Source: Fodinibacter sp963707895
GTDB taxonomy: Bacteria; Actinomycetota; Actinomycetes; Actinomycetales; Dermatophilaceae
Direction: 5' to 3'
DNA length: 64,000 nucleotides
NCBI GenBank assembly: GCA_963707895.1
Contig: CAVPRS010000003.1
Location: 434,001-498,000, forward strand
Shown here: positions 19,893 through 27,278 of the stretch, piece after piece
How the letters are laid out: every line of letters begins with the position of its first letter
Position numbering within the stretch: the stretch's first letter is position 1
Translations under genes and position numbers: made by a program
Notes under the pieces: generated by a model
Database searches by the model: none
The model's input: the letters and a program-made list of their open reading frames with translations, nothing else
What the model was told of the DNA's origin: nothing

Positions 19893-20645
19893 TCACGGCA
19901 GTGAGAGATCGGATCCGAGCGCGCCGTTGATCTGCTTGACCACGGCGCCGGTTCCGTCGCGGACGACGACGTACGTCGCGAGCGCCCCGGTGCGATCTGC
20001 GTCGTAGCCCTCTGCGGCTTGGGCGGCCTGGGACTGCAGGGTCAGGACCCGGGCGAGGTAGTCGGACCGCTTGAGACCCGGCGGGACGCCGGCTTCGGCC
20101 AGGCGACCGTAGCTCCTGCTCAGGAGGGTCAGGGCGCTCTGGACGTCGACACCATCGGTCAGGCAGTCGTCGACGATGTGCATGTCCCCGATGACGTCGA
20201 CGGCCTTGGCCTGCACCCGCTGCGCGTTGAAGGTTGCCTCGAACGCCAGCGGTGAGATCGACGGCGTCGGCGCTGCAGACGGGGTGGACCGTGCAGGACG
20301 AGGGACGGGCGCGCGAACCTGCCCTGCCGTCGGGCTCTGCGCGCGGGGCGCCTGGGAACGGAGTCCGGTGGGGTCGCCGAAGCCCGTGATGCCGGCCCCG
20401 GACGCGCTGACCGTGACGGCCGTGACCGCTGCCACGCCGGCGACGACGAACCACGAGATCGGGTGCGACGACCTCTTGGTGGGGTCCGGGTGGGCCACCG
20501 GGGGCGGGCTGGTCGCAGGCACGTCCGGGCGCGGCGCGCGCGGTGGGTTGTCGATGTTCCGGTACTGGTCGGTCCACCCATCCGCGTCCATGAACCGCAG
20601 CTGGCCGTGGCCGACGTAGTACCACCCTGACTTTGATCTGTTCAT
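19893..20645 (-). CDS. DUF2510-like domain membrane-anchored protein
   Basis: A 250-residue protein. Residues 5-32 (SGWYYVGHGQLRFMD-ADGWTDQY) form a small Trp-rich domain like DUF2510. A Pro-rich linker follows, then one transmembrane helix (ISWFVVAGVAAVTAVTVSA), a Pro/Ala-rich stalk and a helical extracellular domain with DDCLTDGVDVQSALTLLSRSYGRLAEAGVP, LARVLTLQSQAAQAA and TYVVVRDGTGAVV. DUF2510 usually lies on the cytoplasmic side of actinobacterial membrane proteins; function unknown. AGGGGG stands about nine bases before the ATG at 20645. It is divergent from the F420 reductase gene. Confidence 0.75.
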   Translation of the reverse strand: MNRSKSGWYYVGHGQLRFMDADGWTDQYRNIDNPPRAPRPDVPATSPPPVAHPDPTKRSSHPISWFVVAGVAAVTAVTVSASGAGITGFGDPTGLRSQAPRAQSPTAGQVRAPVPRPARSTPSAAPTPSISPLAFEATFNAQRVQAKAVDVIGDMHIVDDCLTDGVDVQSALTLLSRSYGRLAEAGVPPGLKRSDYLARVLTLQSQAAQAAEGYDADRTGALATYVVVRDGTGAVVKQINGALGSDLSLP

Positions 20646-20879
20646 CACCCGCGCCCCCTGCCGACCGGATCCTTTCAGCGTAGGTCGCTGCGGCCGCCGA
20701 TGGGTGCTTTCGACGAAAGGCGAGGCGCCCGGGCCGGGGCCAGGCGGGTCCAGGCGGGTCCGGAGCGGCCACGACATCGGCGCCACCGGGGGCCTCGCTG
20801 CCTCGGTGAGTGAGGGATCCAGGGGCTCTCACCGTGGTTGACTCGTGGTGGCAACCTCCTACGAGCGAGCGAGGACGAC

Positions 20880-21317
20880 ATGGCGACGTTGACGCAGCGA
20901 CTGTGGAAGGCCGGCAACACGGCTGCCGTGTGGATGTACCGGCGCACGGGTGGCAAGGTCGGCGGCAAGGCGAAGGGCGGCAGCCTGGTCCTCCTGCTCA
21001 CGGTGGCGGGACGCAGGTCCGGGCTCGAGCACACCGTCCCGGTCGCGTATGTCGAGCGCGACGGTGCCTACTACCTGGCGGCAACCGCGGGGGGCCAGCC
21101 GAGGGAACCGCAGTGGATCCGCAACCTGCGCGCCGCCTCGGACGCGACCATCGAGGTCGGGCGCGACAAGCGGACCGTGTCGGTCGACGTGCTGAGCGGC
21201 GCTGAGTCCGAACGGGCTTGGGAGGACGTCATCGTCGCCACGTACCCGTCCTTCGCCCCCTACGAGGCGAAGTCGGGTCGCAAGATCGCGGTGGCGCGCC
21301 TGACTCCCGCTGCGTGA
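20880..21317 (+). CDS. F420H2-dependent (Ddn-type) nitroreductase family protein
   Basis: A 145-residue deazaflavin-dependent oxidoreductase of the split-barrel Ddn family. Typical features are LLLTVAGRRSGLEHTVPVAYVERDGAYYLAATAGG (the phosphate and deazaflavin contact region), PQWIRNLRAASDATIEVG and the C-terminal FAPYEAKSGRKIAVARLTP. These enzymes use F420H2 to reduce quinones, enones or nitroaromatics. GAGGA precedes the ATG by about five bases. The DUF1704 gene begins 82 bases downstream on the same strand, so co-transcription is possible, but a functional link is not evident. Confidence 0.87.
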   Translation: MATLTQRLWKAGNTAAVWMYRRTGGKVGGKAKGGSLVLLLTVAGRRSGLEHTVPVAYVERDGAYYLAATAGGQPREPQWIRNLRAASDATIEVGRDKRTVSVDVLSGAESERAWEDVIVATYPSFAPYEAKSGRKIAVARLTPAA

Positions 21318-21399
21318 GAGCCCTCGCGGCGGGCGCCGCGCTGCAATCGGCTTGTCGGTGCGGGGTCTACGGGTACCGGCTGGCGGATAGGTTCCGGAG

Positions 21400-22581
21400 G
21401 TGCCTTCCTCGTCAGATCAGCTCTCGCTGGTCCCCGCCATCGACGCACGTCTCACCGAGATCGAGCGCGGCCTGAACCTGCTGCTCAACGTCACACCGGT
21501 CAACGCCGCCGAGGCGTGGACGGACTTCGAACGCAGCGACTTCGGGACGGCCCCGACCCTGCGGCTGCGACCGTTGGAGTTCGAGCCGGACCTGGTGCGA
21601 CGTGACCTGTACGACCTGAACGTCGAGGACGTCACCGACCCGGCCCTGCACACCTTGTTCCGGGCCAAGCGCGACGAGATCGCGCGACAGGTGACCGCCC
21701 TGGAGGATCGTGACACCTCACGGTTCCTGTACGGGTCGCTGCAGCTGTACGGAGCCATCGCCGATCCGCTCGCCCGCGCCGCCGAGGAGCTGCTGGCGAC
21801 CATCCCGGCCAAGGGTCCGAGCACGAGCAGTGTCACGGCCGGGGCCTTCGCGGACGCGGCTCGTGCGGAGTTCGAGCGGTACCGCGCGATGTACCCGGAC
21901 TTTCCGGTCGACATCGAGGTCCGCGACGACATCTCCGAGCTGATGGTGTCCTTCGGCCGGCTGCTCATCCCCGAGGCCGCGGCCATCAGGGCGGACCGGG
22001 TCGAGCCCCTGCTGCACCACGAGGTCGGTACCCATGTCGTCACCTACCAGAACGGGGCCCGGCAACCCCTGACCCTGCTGACCATCGGGCTGCCCGGGTA
22101 CGACGAGACCCAGGAGGGCCTGGCCGTGCTCGCCGAGTACCTGACCGGCGGGCTGGACCCACGGCGCCTGCGGGTGCTCGCGGCCCGGGTCGTGGCCATC
22201 GGCAGGATGCTCGACGGCGCAGGCTTCCTGGAGATCTTCGAGTCGCTGCGGTCCGACTACGGGATACCGGCCAGGACCGCATGGTCCATCGCGATCAGGG
22301 TCGTCGTCGGCGGCGGCAACGTCAAGGACGCGATCTACCTGCGTGGGATCACGCGGCTGCTCGACGCCCTCGCCGAGGGAGGCAGCCTGGACGTGCTCTT
22401 CGTCGGCAAGTTCGCGTTGGACCACGTCCCGCTGATCCAGGACCTGCTCGACCGCGGCGTCCTGAACCAACCCTGGGTCCGTCCGCGCTGGCTGGACGTC
22501 CCGGGAGCCCAGGAGCGCCTGGAAAGACTGCGATCGGGTATCTCGGTCACGGACCTCTACGAAGGAGACACCGCAGCATGA
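21400..22581 (+). CDS. DUF1704 (QEGLA/MATCAP-like) putative metallopeptidase
   Basis: A 393-residue DUF1704 protein, annotated in bacteria as flavohemoglobin expression-modulating QEGLA motif protein. The eukaryotic members MATCAP1/2 are zinc tyrosine carboxypeptidases of alpha-tubulin that use an HExxxH motif. Here H207-E208-V-G-T-H212 lies in LLHHEVGTHVVTYQNG and the third ligand region is E239 in YDETQEGLAVLAEY, so the catalytic set is intact. The N-terminal 200 residues are the helical family-specific region. It starts with GTG at 21400. Its stop overlaps the start of the ATP-grasp gene (ATGA), so the two are translationally coupled. The bacterial substrate is unknown; peptide trimming is inferred. 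Confidence 0.88.
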   Translation: MPSSSDQLSLVPAIDARLTEIERGLNLLLNVTPVNAAEAWTDFERSDFGTAPTLRLRPLEFEPDLVRRDLYDLNVEDVTDPALHTLFRAKRDEIARQVTALEDRDTSRFLYGSLQLYGAIADPLARAAEELLATIPAKGPSTSSVTAGAFADAARAEFERYRAMYPDFPVDIEVRDDISELMVSFGRLLIPEAAAIRADRVEPLLHHEVGTHVVTYQNGARQPLTLLTIGLPGYDETQEGLAVLAEYLTGGLDPRRLRVLAARVVAIGRMLDGAGFLEIFESLRSDYGIPARTAWSIAIRVVVGGGNVKDAIYLRGITRLLDALAEGGSLDVLFVGKFALDHVPLIQDLLDRGVLNQPWVRPRWLDVPGAQERLERLRSGISVTDLYEGDTAA

Positions 22582-23573
22582 GACTTGCCTTTGTCGTCAA
22601 CGACGTCGCCACCGAGATCGACGAGTACACGACGACCCGACTGGCCAGGGCCGCGCTCCGACGTGGCCACGAGGCCTGGTACGTCGGCGTCGGGGACGTC
22701 GAGCTCGCGGAGAGCGACGGCCGGCTCGAGGCAAGGGCCCGCGCCGCCACGTTCGAGCCGGACGACACGCTCGAGACCCTCATGGAGCGCGTCAAGGGGC
22801 GCGACGCCGAGCGGATCGTCTTGGACGACCTGGACGCGTTGTTCCTGCGCAACGAGTCGATCGACGACCTTCAGGAGAGGCCGTGGGCCAGCCCCCTGGC
22901 CGTCGTCTTCGGGCAGATGCTGAAGGCCCGAGGTGTCACGGTCGTCAACGACCCGATGTCGTTGGTGCGCGCCACGAGCAAGCTGTACCTCGAGGAGTTC
23001 CCCGAGAAGATCCGGCCGCGATCACTGGTGACTCGCCACCCGGAGGCGATCGAGGGGTTCGTTCGCGACGTGGGCCACTGCGTCGTCAAGCCGCTGTACG
23101 GGGCCAAGGGTCGCAACGTGTTCATGATCGAGGATGCGGAGGAGACCAACCTCGCGCAGATGACCGAAGCGGTGCTCCAGGACGGGTACGCGATCGTGCA
23201 GGAGTTCGTCGACGGGGGCGAGGACGGCGACGCCCGGATCTTCCTGTTGGAGGGGCGGATCCTGGAGCGCGACGGGAAGTTCGCGGCCTTCCGGCGAGTG
23301 CCCGACGGCAACGACCCCCGGGCCAACATCAGCGCCGGCGGCCACCCGGTCCCCCTCGAGATCGGCCCGGTCGAGCTCGGCATCGTCGAGGCGATGACCG
23401 ACAAGCTCGTCGCCGACGGCATGTTCCTGGTCGGCATCGACGTGGTCGGGGACAAGGTCCTGGAGATCAATGCCGAGAGCCCGGGCGGGATGCAGAGCGT
23501 CGAGAGGCTCTACGACATCGACGCCTGCGACACCGTCATCGAGGCCCTGGAAGGTCGCGTCGGCTCCACCTGA
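22578..23573 (+). CDS. Glutathione synthetase-like ATP-grasp ligase
   Basis: A 331-residue GshB-like ATP-grasp enzyme. The pre-ATP-grasp domain opens with MRLAFVVNDVATEIDEYTT. The ATP-binding part has HCVVKPLYGAKGRNVFMIED and IVQEFVDGGEDGDARIFLLEG, and the metal-binding end has KVLEINAESPGGMQSVERL. Such enzymes join an acyl phosphate to an amine or thiol, usually an amino acid to a peptide or carboxylate. The ATG overlaps the stop of the DUF1704 gene, so the two products are made in step. No gamma-glutamylcysteine ligase is nearby, and actinobacteria normally use mycothiol, so true glutathione synthesis is unlikely. Ligation of a residue onto a peptide or small molecule is the better guess. 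Confidence 0.87.
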   Translation: MRLAFVVNDVATEIDEYTTTRLARAALRRGHEAWYVGVGDVELAESDGRLEARARAATFEPDDTLETLMERVKGRDAERIVLDDLDALFLRNESIDDLQERPWASPLAVVFGQMLKARGVTVVNDPMSLVRATSKLYLEEFPEKIRPRSLVTRHPEAIEGFVRDVGHCVVKPLYGAKGRNVFMIEDAEETNLAQMTEAVLQDGYAIVQEFVDGGEDGDARIFLLEGRILERDGKFAAFRRVPDGNDPRANISAGGHPVPLEIGPVELGIVEAMTDKLVADGMFLVGIDVVGDKVLEINAESPGGMQSVERLYDIDACDTVIEALEGRVGST

Positions 23574-23807
23574 TCCGCCCGGCGAGCCGAGGGAGGGCTC
23601 CCGCGGGGTCGCCCCACCCTTCGGCCTCTGCGGACCCGCCCTCGTCCGAACGGATGAAAATGCCCGTTGTGGGCGCGAATGTCGTGCCGCAGGGTTCGAG
23701 GGCTGCTTGAGTAGGGCCAGGAAGCGTGCGTGACTTCAGGACGGTTCTCGTCACCGGGCCCAGTCGATGATCGATGCAGGGGGTTCAGTAGAGGAGACAG
23801 GTCAGCC

Positions 23808-24120
23808 ATGTCAGTCAGCCAGGCCATGTCCCGCCCCATCAGCGAGGCAGCGTCACCCCCCTCCCGTGACGGCGGGTCCGCGGCTGGAGACGCCACGACC
23901 TCCTCGGGGATGAAGAGCGCAGCGCTCTTCATGGCGACGCTGGTCCTGCTGGGCTGCGTGGGCGTGTTGGGCTACACCCAGTGGTGGATACCTCGCGAGC
24001 AGGCACGAGCAGGCTGCCAAGGTGAAGTACGAGCACTGCCTGAAAGAGGTGAAGGTGTACAAGGGCAAGCACAGCTACCAGGACCGCCTGGCCCAGTGCA
24101 CCAAGTTCCTCAACGCCTGA
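23808..24120 (+). pseudogene. Small single-span membrane protein, frame broken by 10-bp tandem duplication
   Basis: The first frame gives about 35 polar residues, then MKSAALFMATLVLLGCVGVLGYTQWWIPREQ with one transmembrane helix. The conserved-looking end AAKVKYEHCLKEVKVYKGK and YQDRLAQCTKFLNA, with two Cys, lies in the next frame and stops at 24120. The frames are separated by two adjacent copies of a 10-base unit at 23996-24015 (CGAGCAGGCA, CGAGCAGGCT). Taking out one copy gives a continuous 100-residue protein reading REQAAKVKYEHC. A GAGGAGACAGG site lies upstream. The family is unknown. Confidence 0.7.
23996..24015. repeat. 10-bp tandem duplication inside a coding sequence
   Basis: CGAGCAGGCA is followed directly by CGAGCAGGCT, nine of ten bases identical. 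The extra copy shifts the reading frame of the small membrane protein. The copy number could be variable between cells or strains. Confidence 0.7.
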
Positions 24121-24470
24121 CGACGGCGCACCGCGTGGGCCGTCGCGCCACATCCACGGGGCTCGTTCGGCGCTCGACAATGGTTCGGATGGACCGAGGC
24201 CGGGCCGGCTGGCCCGGCATCTATGGAGGTGCGGGGCGCTGTGCCTCGGCGTAGCGTTGAGTCACGGCCGTCGCCCACGGACTGCAGGAGTCATCCGGGC
24301 GTGGGTTTCCCTGCCGATCGCCCGAGTGTGGTGGGCGGCGGTCCCAGTTTGGCACTGCAGCGCGGCCACGTGGGGGTGAGCGACGGGCCGCGCGGCGGTG
24401 GATAGCCGCCCTGTCCGGGCCCGTTGCCTCGCGCGACGACGGCGACCTGTGAAAAGACTTCGATACATGA
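24121..24470. other. 350-base stretch without a recognisable gene
   Basis: No frame here gives a protein with recognisable family features or a good ribosome site on either strand. The sequence is high-GC with several short GC-rich inverted repeats. It separates the broken membrane protein from the sigma factor operon, whose promoter begins at 24471. Confidence 0.5.
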
Positions 24471-24497
24471 TGTCGAAGACCCTGGCTGCCGTTCGAC
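24471..24497 (+). promoter_or_regulatory. Putative ECF42-type promoter of the YCII-sigma operon
   Basis: TGTCGA at 24471-24476 and CGAC at 24494-24497 are 17 bases apart and lie 47 bases before the YCII start. Promoters of the ECF42 sigma group are described with a TGTCGA -35 and a short CGA/TC-type -10 upstream of their DGPF partner genes; this is from memory. It fits autoregulation by the sigma factor encoded downstream. Confidence 0.6.
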
Positions 24498-24544
24498 GTA
24501 CGTGCACCAAAGCAACCCCACGCCAACCAGTAGGAGTGATCACA

Positions 24545-24919
24545 ATGCCGCGATTCATGGGATTCGTGAGGATGGAAGAGGGCATCGGCACGCCGCCGCA
24601 GGCACTGTTCGACGCGATGGACGTCCACATCGGCGAGCGCGCCGCCAAGGGTGTGTTCCTCGACGGAGGCGGTCTGTACGGAACCGAGGACGCGGTGAAC
24701 TTCGTGGTCCGACAGGGCGAGATCACCCGGGTCGACGGACCGTACGCCGAGGCCAAGGAGGTCGTCGGAGGCTGGTCCATCCTGCAGTACGACAGCCTCG
24801 AGGAGGCCGTGGCCGACCAGCAGGAGTTCGCCGAGCTCCACGCGAAGCACTGGCCCGAGGTCACGGTCATCTCGACCCTTCGCCAGATCTCCACCGGGCC
24901 GGAGGCCCCCGGCGACTGA
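24545..24919 (+). CDS. YCII-related (DGPF family) protein
   Basis: A 124-residue YCII/DGPF-domain protein of the type that accompanies ECF42 sigma factors. The signature is present as ITRVDGPYAEAKEVVGGW (DGPY in place of DGPF). The N-terminal PRFMGFVRMEEG and the C-terminal ALHAKHWPE-like LHAKHWPEVTVIS complete the ferredoxin-like fold. YCII proteins have small-molecule hydrolase-like pockets with His/Asp dyads; the in vivo role is unknown. AGGAG precedes the ATG by nine bases. The sigma factor starts 23 bases after its stop, so the two are co-transcribed. Confidence 0.9.
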   Translation: MPRFMGFVRMEEGIGTPPQALFDAMDVHIGERAAKGVFLDGGGLYGTEDAVNFVVRQGEITRVDGPYAEAKEVVGGWSILQYDSLEEAVADQQEFAELHAKHWPEVTVISTLRQISTGPEAPGD

Positions 24920-24942
24920 ACGGGACTCACTACGCTGGCAGC

Positions 24943-26217
24943 GTGCCGGCAGAGACCAGTGCGGATGACGCGCACGAGGCCATCGTCGCGGCGTGGCGGG
25001 CCGAATCGGCCCGCCTCGTCGGCGCCCTCACCCGGATGACCCGTGACCTGGAGCTCGCCGAGGACCTGGCGCAGGACGCACTCGTGGCCGCGCTGGAGCA
25101 GTGGCCCACGACCGGTGTCCCGGAGAACCCGACCGCGTGGCTGATGACCATCGCGAAGCGGCGCGGTGTCGACCACTTCCGGCGCGCCGACACCCTGCGC
25201 CGCAAGACCGCCGAGCTCGAACGCGCCCACGGTGGAGAGGAGGCGGTGATGCCCGACCTCGACGGCCAGGTCGACTACATCGAGGATGACGTCCTGCGCC
25301 TCATCTTCCTGTCCTGCCATCCCGCCCTGACGGCCGAGTCCCGGGCCGCCCTGACGCTGCGGCTGGTCGGCGGCCTCACCACCGCCGAGATCGCGCGGGG
25401 ATTCCTGGTCACCGAGTCGTCCATGGGTCAGCGCATCTCGCGGGCGAAGAAGACGCTGTCCACGGCTCACGCCGAGTTCGAGCTTCCCACGGGGCAGGAG
25501 CGGACCCGACGGCTCGACGACGTGATGGCCGTGATCTACCTGATCTTCAACGAGGGCTACACCGCCACCGCCGGCCAGGACTGGATGCGCCCGGACCTGG
25601 CGAACGAGGCGATGAGGCTCGCACGGATGCTGGTCGCGTTCGCCCCCGACGAGGTCGAGGTGCTCGGCCTCCAGGCCCTGCTGGAGATCCAGGGCTCGAG
25701 GATGGCCGCGCGGGTCGACGAGCACGGAGTACCGGTCCTGCTGGAGTCCCAGGACCGGAGCCGATGGGACAGGCTGCTGATCCGCCGCGGACTGGCCGCT
25801 CTGCAGCAGGCCGAGCTGCTCGCGTCGCGTGGCACGCCGGTCGGGAAGTACTTCCTGCAGGCCTCGATCGCTGCTCAGCACGCCCGCGCCACGCGCGCAG
25901 AGGACACGAACTGGCGCCGGATCGCGGCTCTGTACGACGTCCTGGCCGAAGCCGCGCCGGGCCCGGTGGTGGAGGTGAACCGGGCGGTCGCGCACGGACG
26001 GGCGTTCGGCCCGGACGCGGGGCTCGCCGTATTGGCGGAACTGGACGCACGTGGCCTCGGCGACTCACCCATCCTGCCCAGCGTGCGCGGGGACCTGCTC
26101 GAACGGGCCGGGCTGCACGCGCAGGCGGCCGAGGCGTTCACCGAGGCCGCTGCACGAAGCAGCAACGAGAGTGAGCGCGCAGTCCTGCATCGTCGGGCCG
26201 AGGAGAACCTGACGTAG
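24943..26217 (+). CDS. ECF42-type RNA polymerase sigma factor with C-terminal TPR-like extension
   Basis: A 424-residue extracytoplasmic-function sigma factor. Region sigma-2 spans residues 10-75 (ELAEDLAQDALVAALEQWP, NPTAWLMTIAKRRGVDHFRR). Region sigma-4 spans about 110-165 (TLRLVGGLTTAEIARGFLVTESSMGQRISRAKKTL). A C-terminal domain of about 240 residues follows (DDVMAVIYLIFNEGYTATAG, RGLAALQQAELLA, YDVLAEAAPGPVVEVNRAVA), typical of the ECF42 (SigJ-like, DUF6596) group, where it takes the place of an anti-sigma factor. It begins with GTG at 24943. The adjacent YCII gene and TGTCGA-type promoter support the assignment. It probably drives its own operon and a few YCII genes. Confidence 0.92.
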   Translation: MPAETSADDAHEAIVAAWRAESARLVGALTRMTRDLELAEDLAQDALVAALEQWPTTGVPENPTAWLMTIAKRRGVDHFRRADTLRRKTAELERAHGGEEAVMPDLDGQVDYIEDDVLRLIFLSCHPALTAESRAALTLRLVGGLTTAEIARGFLVTESSMGQRISRAKKTLSTAHAEFELPTGQERTRRLDDVMAVIYLIFNEGYTATAGQDWMRPDLANEAMRLARMLVAFAPDEVEVLGLQALLEIQGSRMAARVDEHGVPVLLESQDRSRWDRLLIRRGLAALQQAELLASRGTPVGKYFLQASIAAQHARATRAEDTNWRRIAALYDVLAEAAPGPVVEVNRAVAHGRAFGPDAGLAVLAELDARGLGDSPILPSVRGDLLERAGLHAQAAEAFTEAAARSSNESERAVLHRRAEENLT

Positions 26218-26270
26218 CGCGCTCCGCCGCCCACCACGGTCCCCGTAGGTGCACGGCATACTTCGAACCC

Positions 26271-27224
26271 ATGGGGTTCACGCAGGACTGGCAGGACCTG
26301 GTCGCAGCCACCGACGGGACGTTCGACATCGGTGTCGCGGTCGGCGGACCCGACGGGAACGTCTGGACCGGCGGTCGCGACCTGCTGTTCCCGGCATGCT
26401 CGATCAGCAAGCACGTCGCCGCGTTCGGCACCCTGCGGCTGGTTGCCGACGAGGCGATCGACCTGGACGCCGATGTCAACGCGTACCTGTCCTCCTGGCA
26501 GCTGCCGGGCGATGGCCACGTGACGGTGCGCCAGGTACTGGCCCACACCGCCGGACTGACCCAGAACTGGTTCCCCGGGTATGTGGCAGGTGAGCCCGTA
26601 CCGTCGCTGCTACAGGTGCTGGAGGGTGAGCCCCCGGCCAACACCCCGGCGGTCCGCCGCCAGCGACGCCGGGCTCGCAGTTCCGCTACTCGGGCAGCCA
26701 CTACGCCGTCCTCCAACAGCTCGTGACCGACGTGACGGGAACCCCGTTCGAGCGAGCTCATGGCGACCCTGGTCCTGGGACCGGTGGGCATGGCGGACAG
26801 CAGCTACGACCAGCGCTTCCCCCACGAACACCCGGAACGCGCCGCCCGCGGCCATGCCGGTGGCGCCCCTGTCCCCGGGGGGTGGCACACCCAGCCGGAG
26901 ATGGCCGGGGCCGGCCTGTGGAGCACCCCGCGCGACCTCGTCCGCCTGGAGCTGGAGCTCTGCCGTGCCGCCGAGGGCGCCTCCGCGTTGCTCCCTGCGG
27001 ACCTCGCCACGCAGATGCTGACGCCGCAGGTGCCCGGCGGATACGGCCTCGGGACCGAGGTGAGCGACGGGCGGTTCGGGCACACCGGACAGAACACCGG
27101 CTACAGCTGCTTCTCGTTCGCCTGGCGGGCGTCGAGCACAGCGGTGGCCGTGATGACCAGCGCCGAGGACTGCCGCGACACGTTGTCCGCCCTCATCGAG
27201 GCGGCCCAACGCCAGTACGGTTGA
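26271..27224 (+). pseudogene. Serine hydrolase (beta-lactamase/DD-peptidase fold) with two compensating frame breaks
   Basis: A class C beta-lactamase-like hydrolase. The nucleophile Ser lies in PACSISKHVAAFGTL (SxxK), and RYSGSHYAVLQQL (the YSN-type second motif) and GRFGHTGQNTGYS (the HTG motif) follow. The protein starts in one frame (26271 to about 26660). Its 31 middle residues ATPGSQFRYSGSHYAVL to VTGTPFE are one base off (one base missing near 26661). The original frame resumes at ELMATLVLGPVGMADSSY after an extra C at 26753 and runs to 27224. As written, translation would stop at 26726. All catalytic motifs survive, so a sequencing error is as likely as decay. Confidence 0.8.
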
Positions 27225-27278
27225 TCACCCTGCTAATTTCGTAGCCGTGAGGATCACCTGCGCTCGCTGCGGTGGCGA

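Noticed and set aside
24262..25995. 577-codon open frame on the minus strand
   Set aside because: It is antisense to the YCII and ECF sigma genes, which have clear motifs and ribosome sites.
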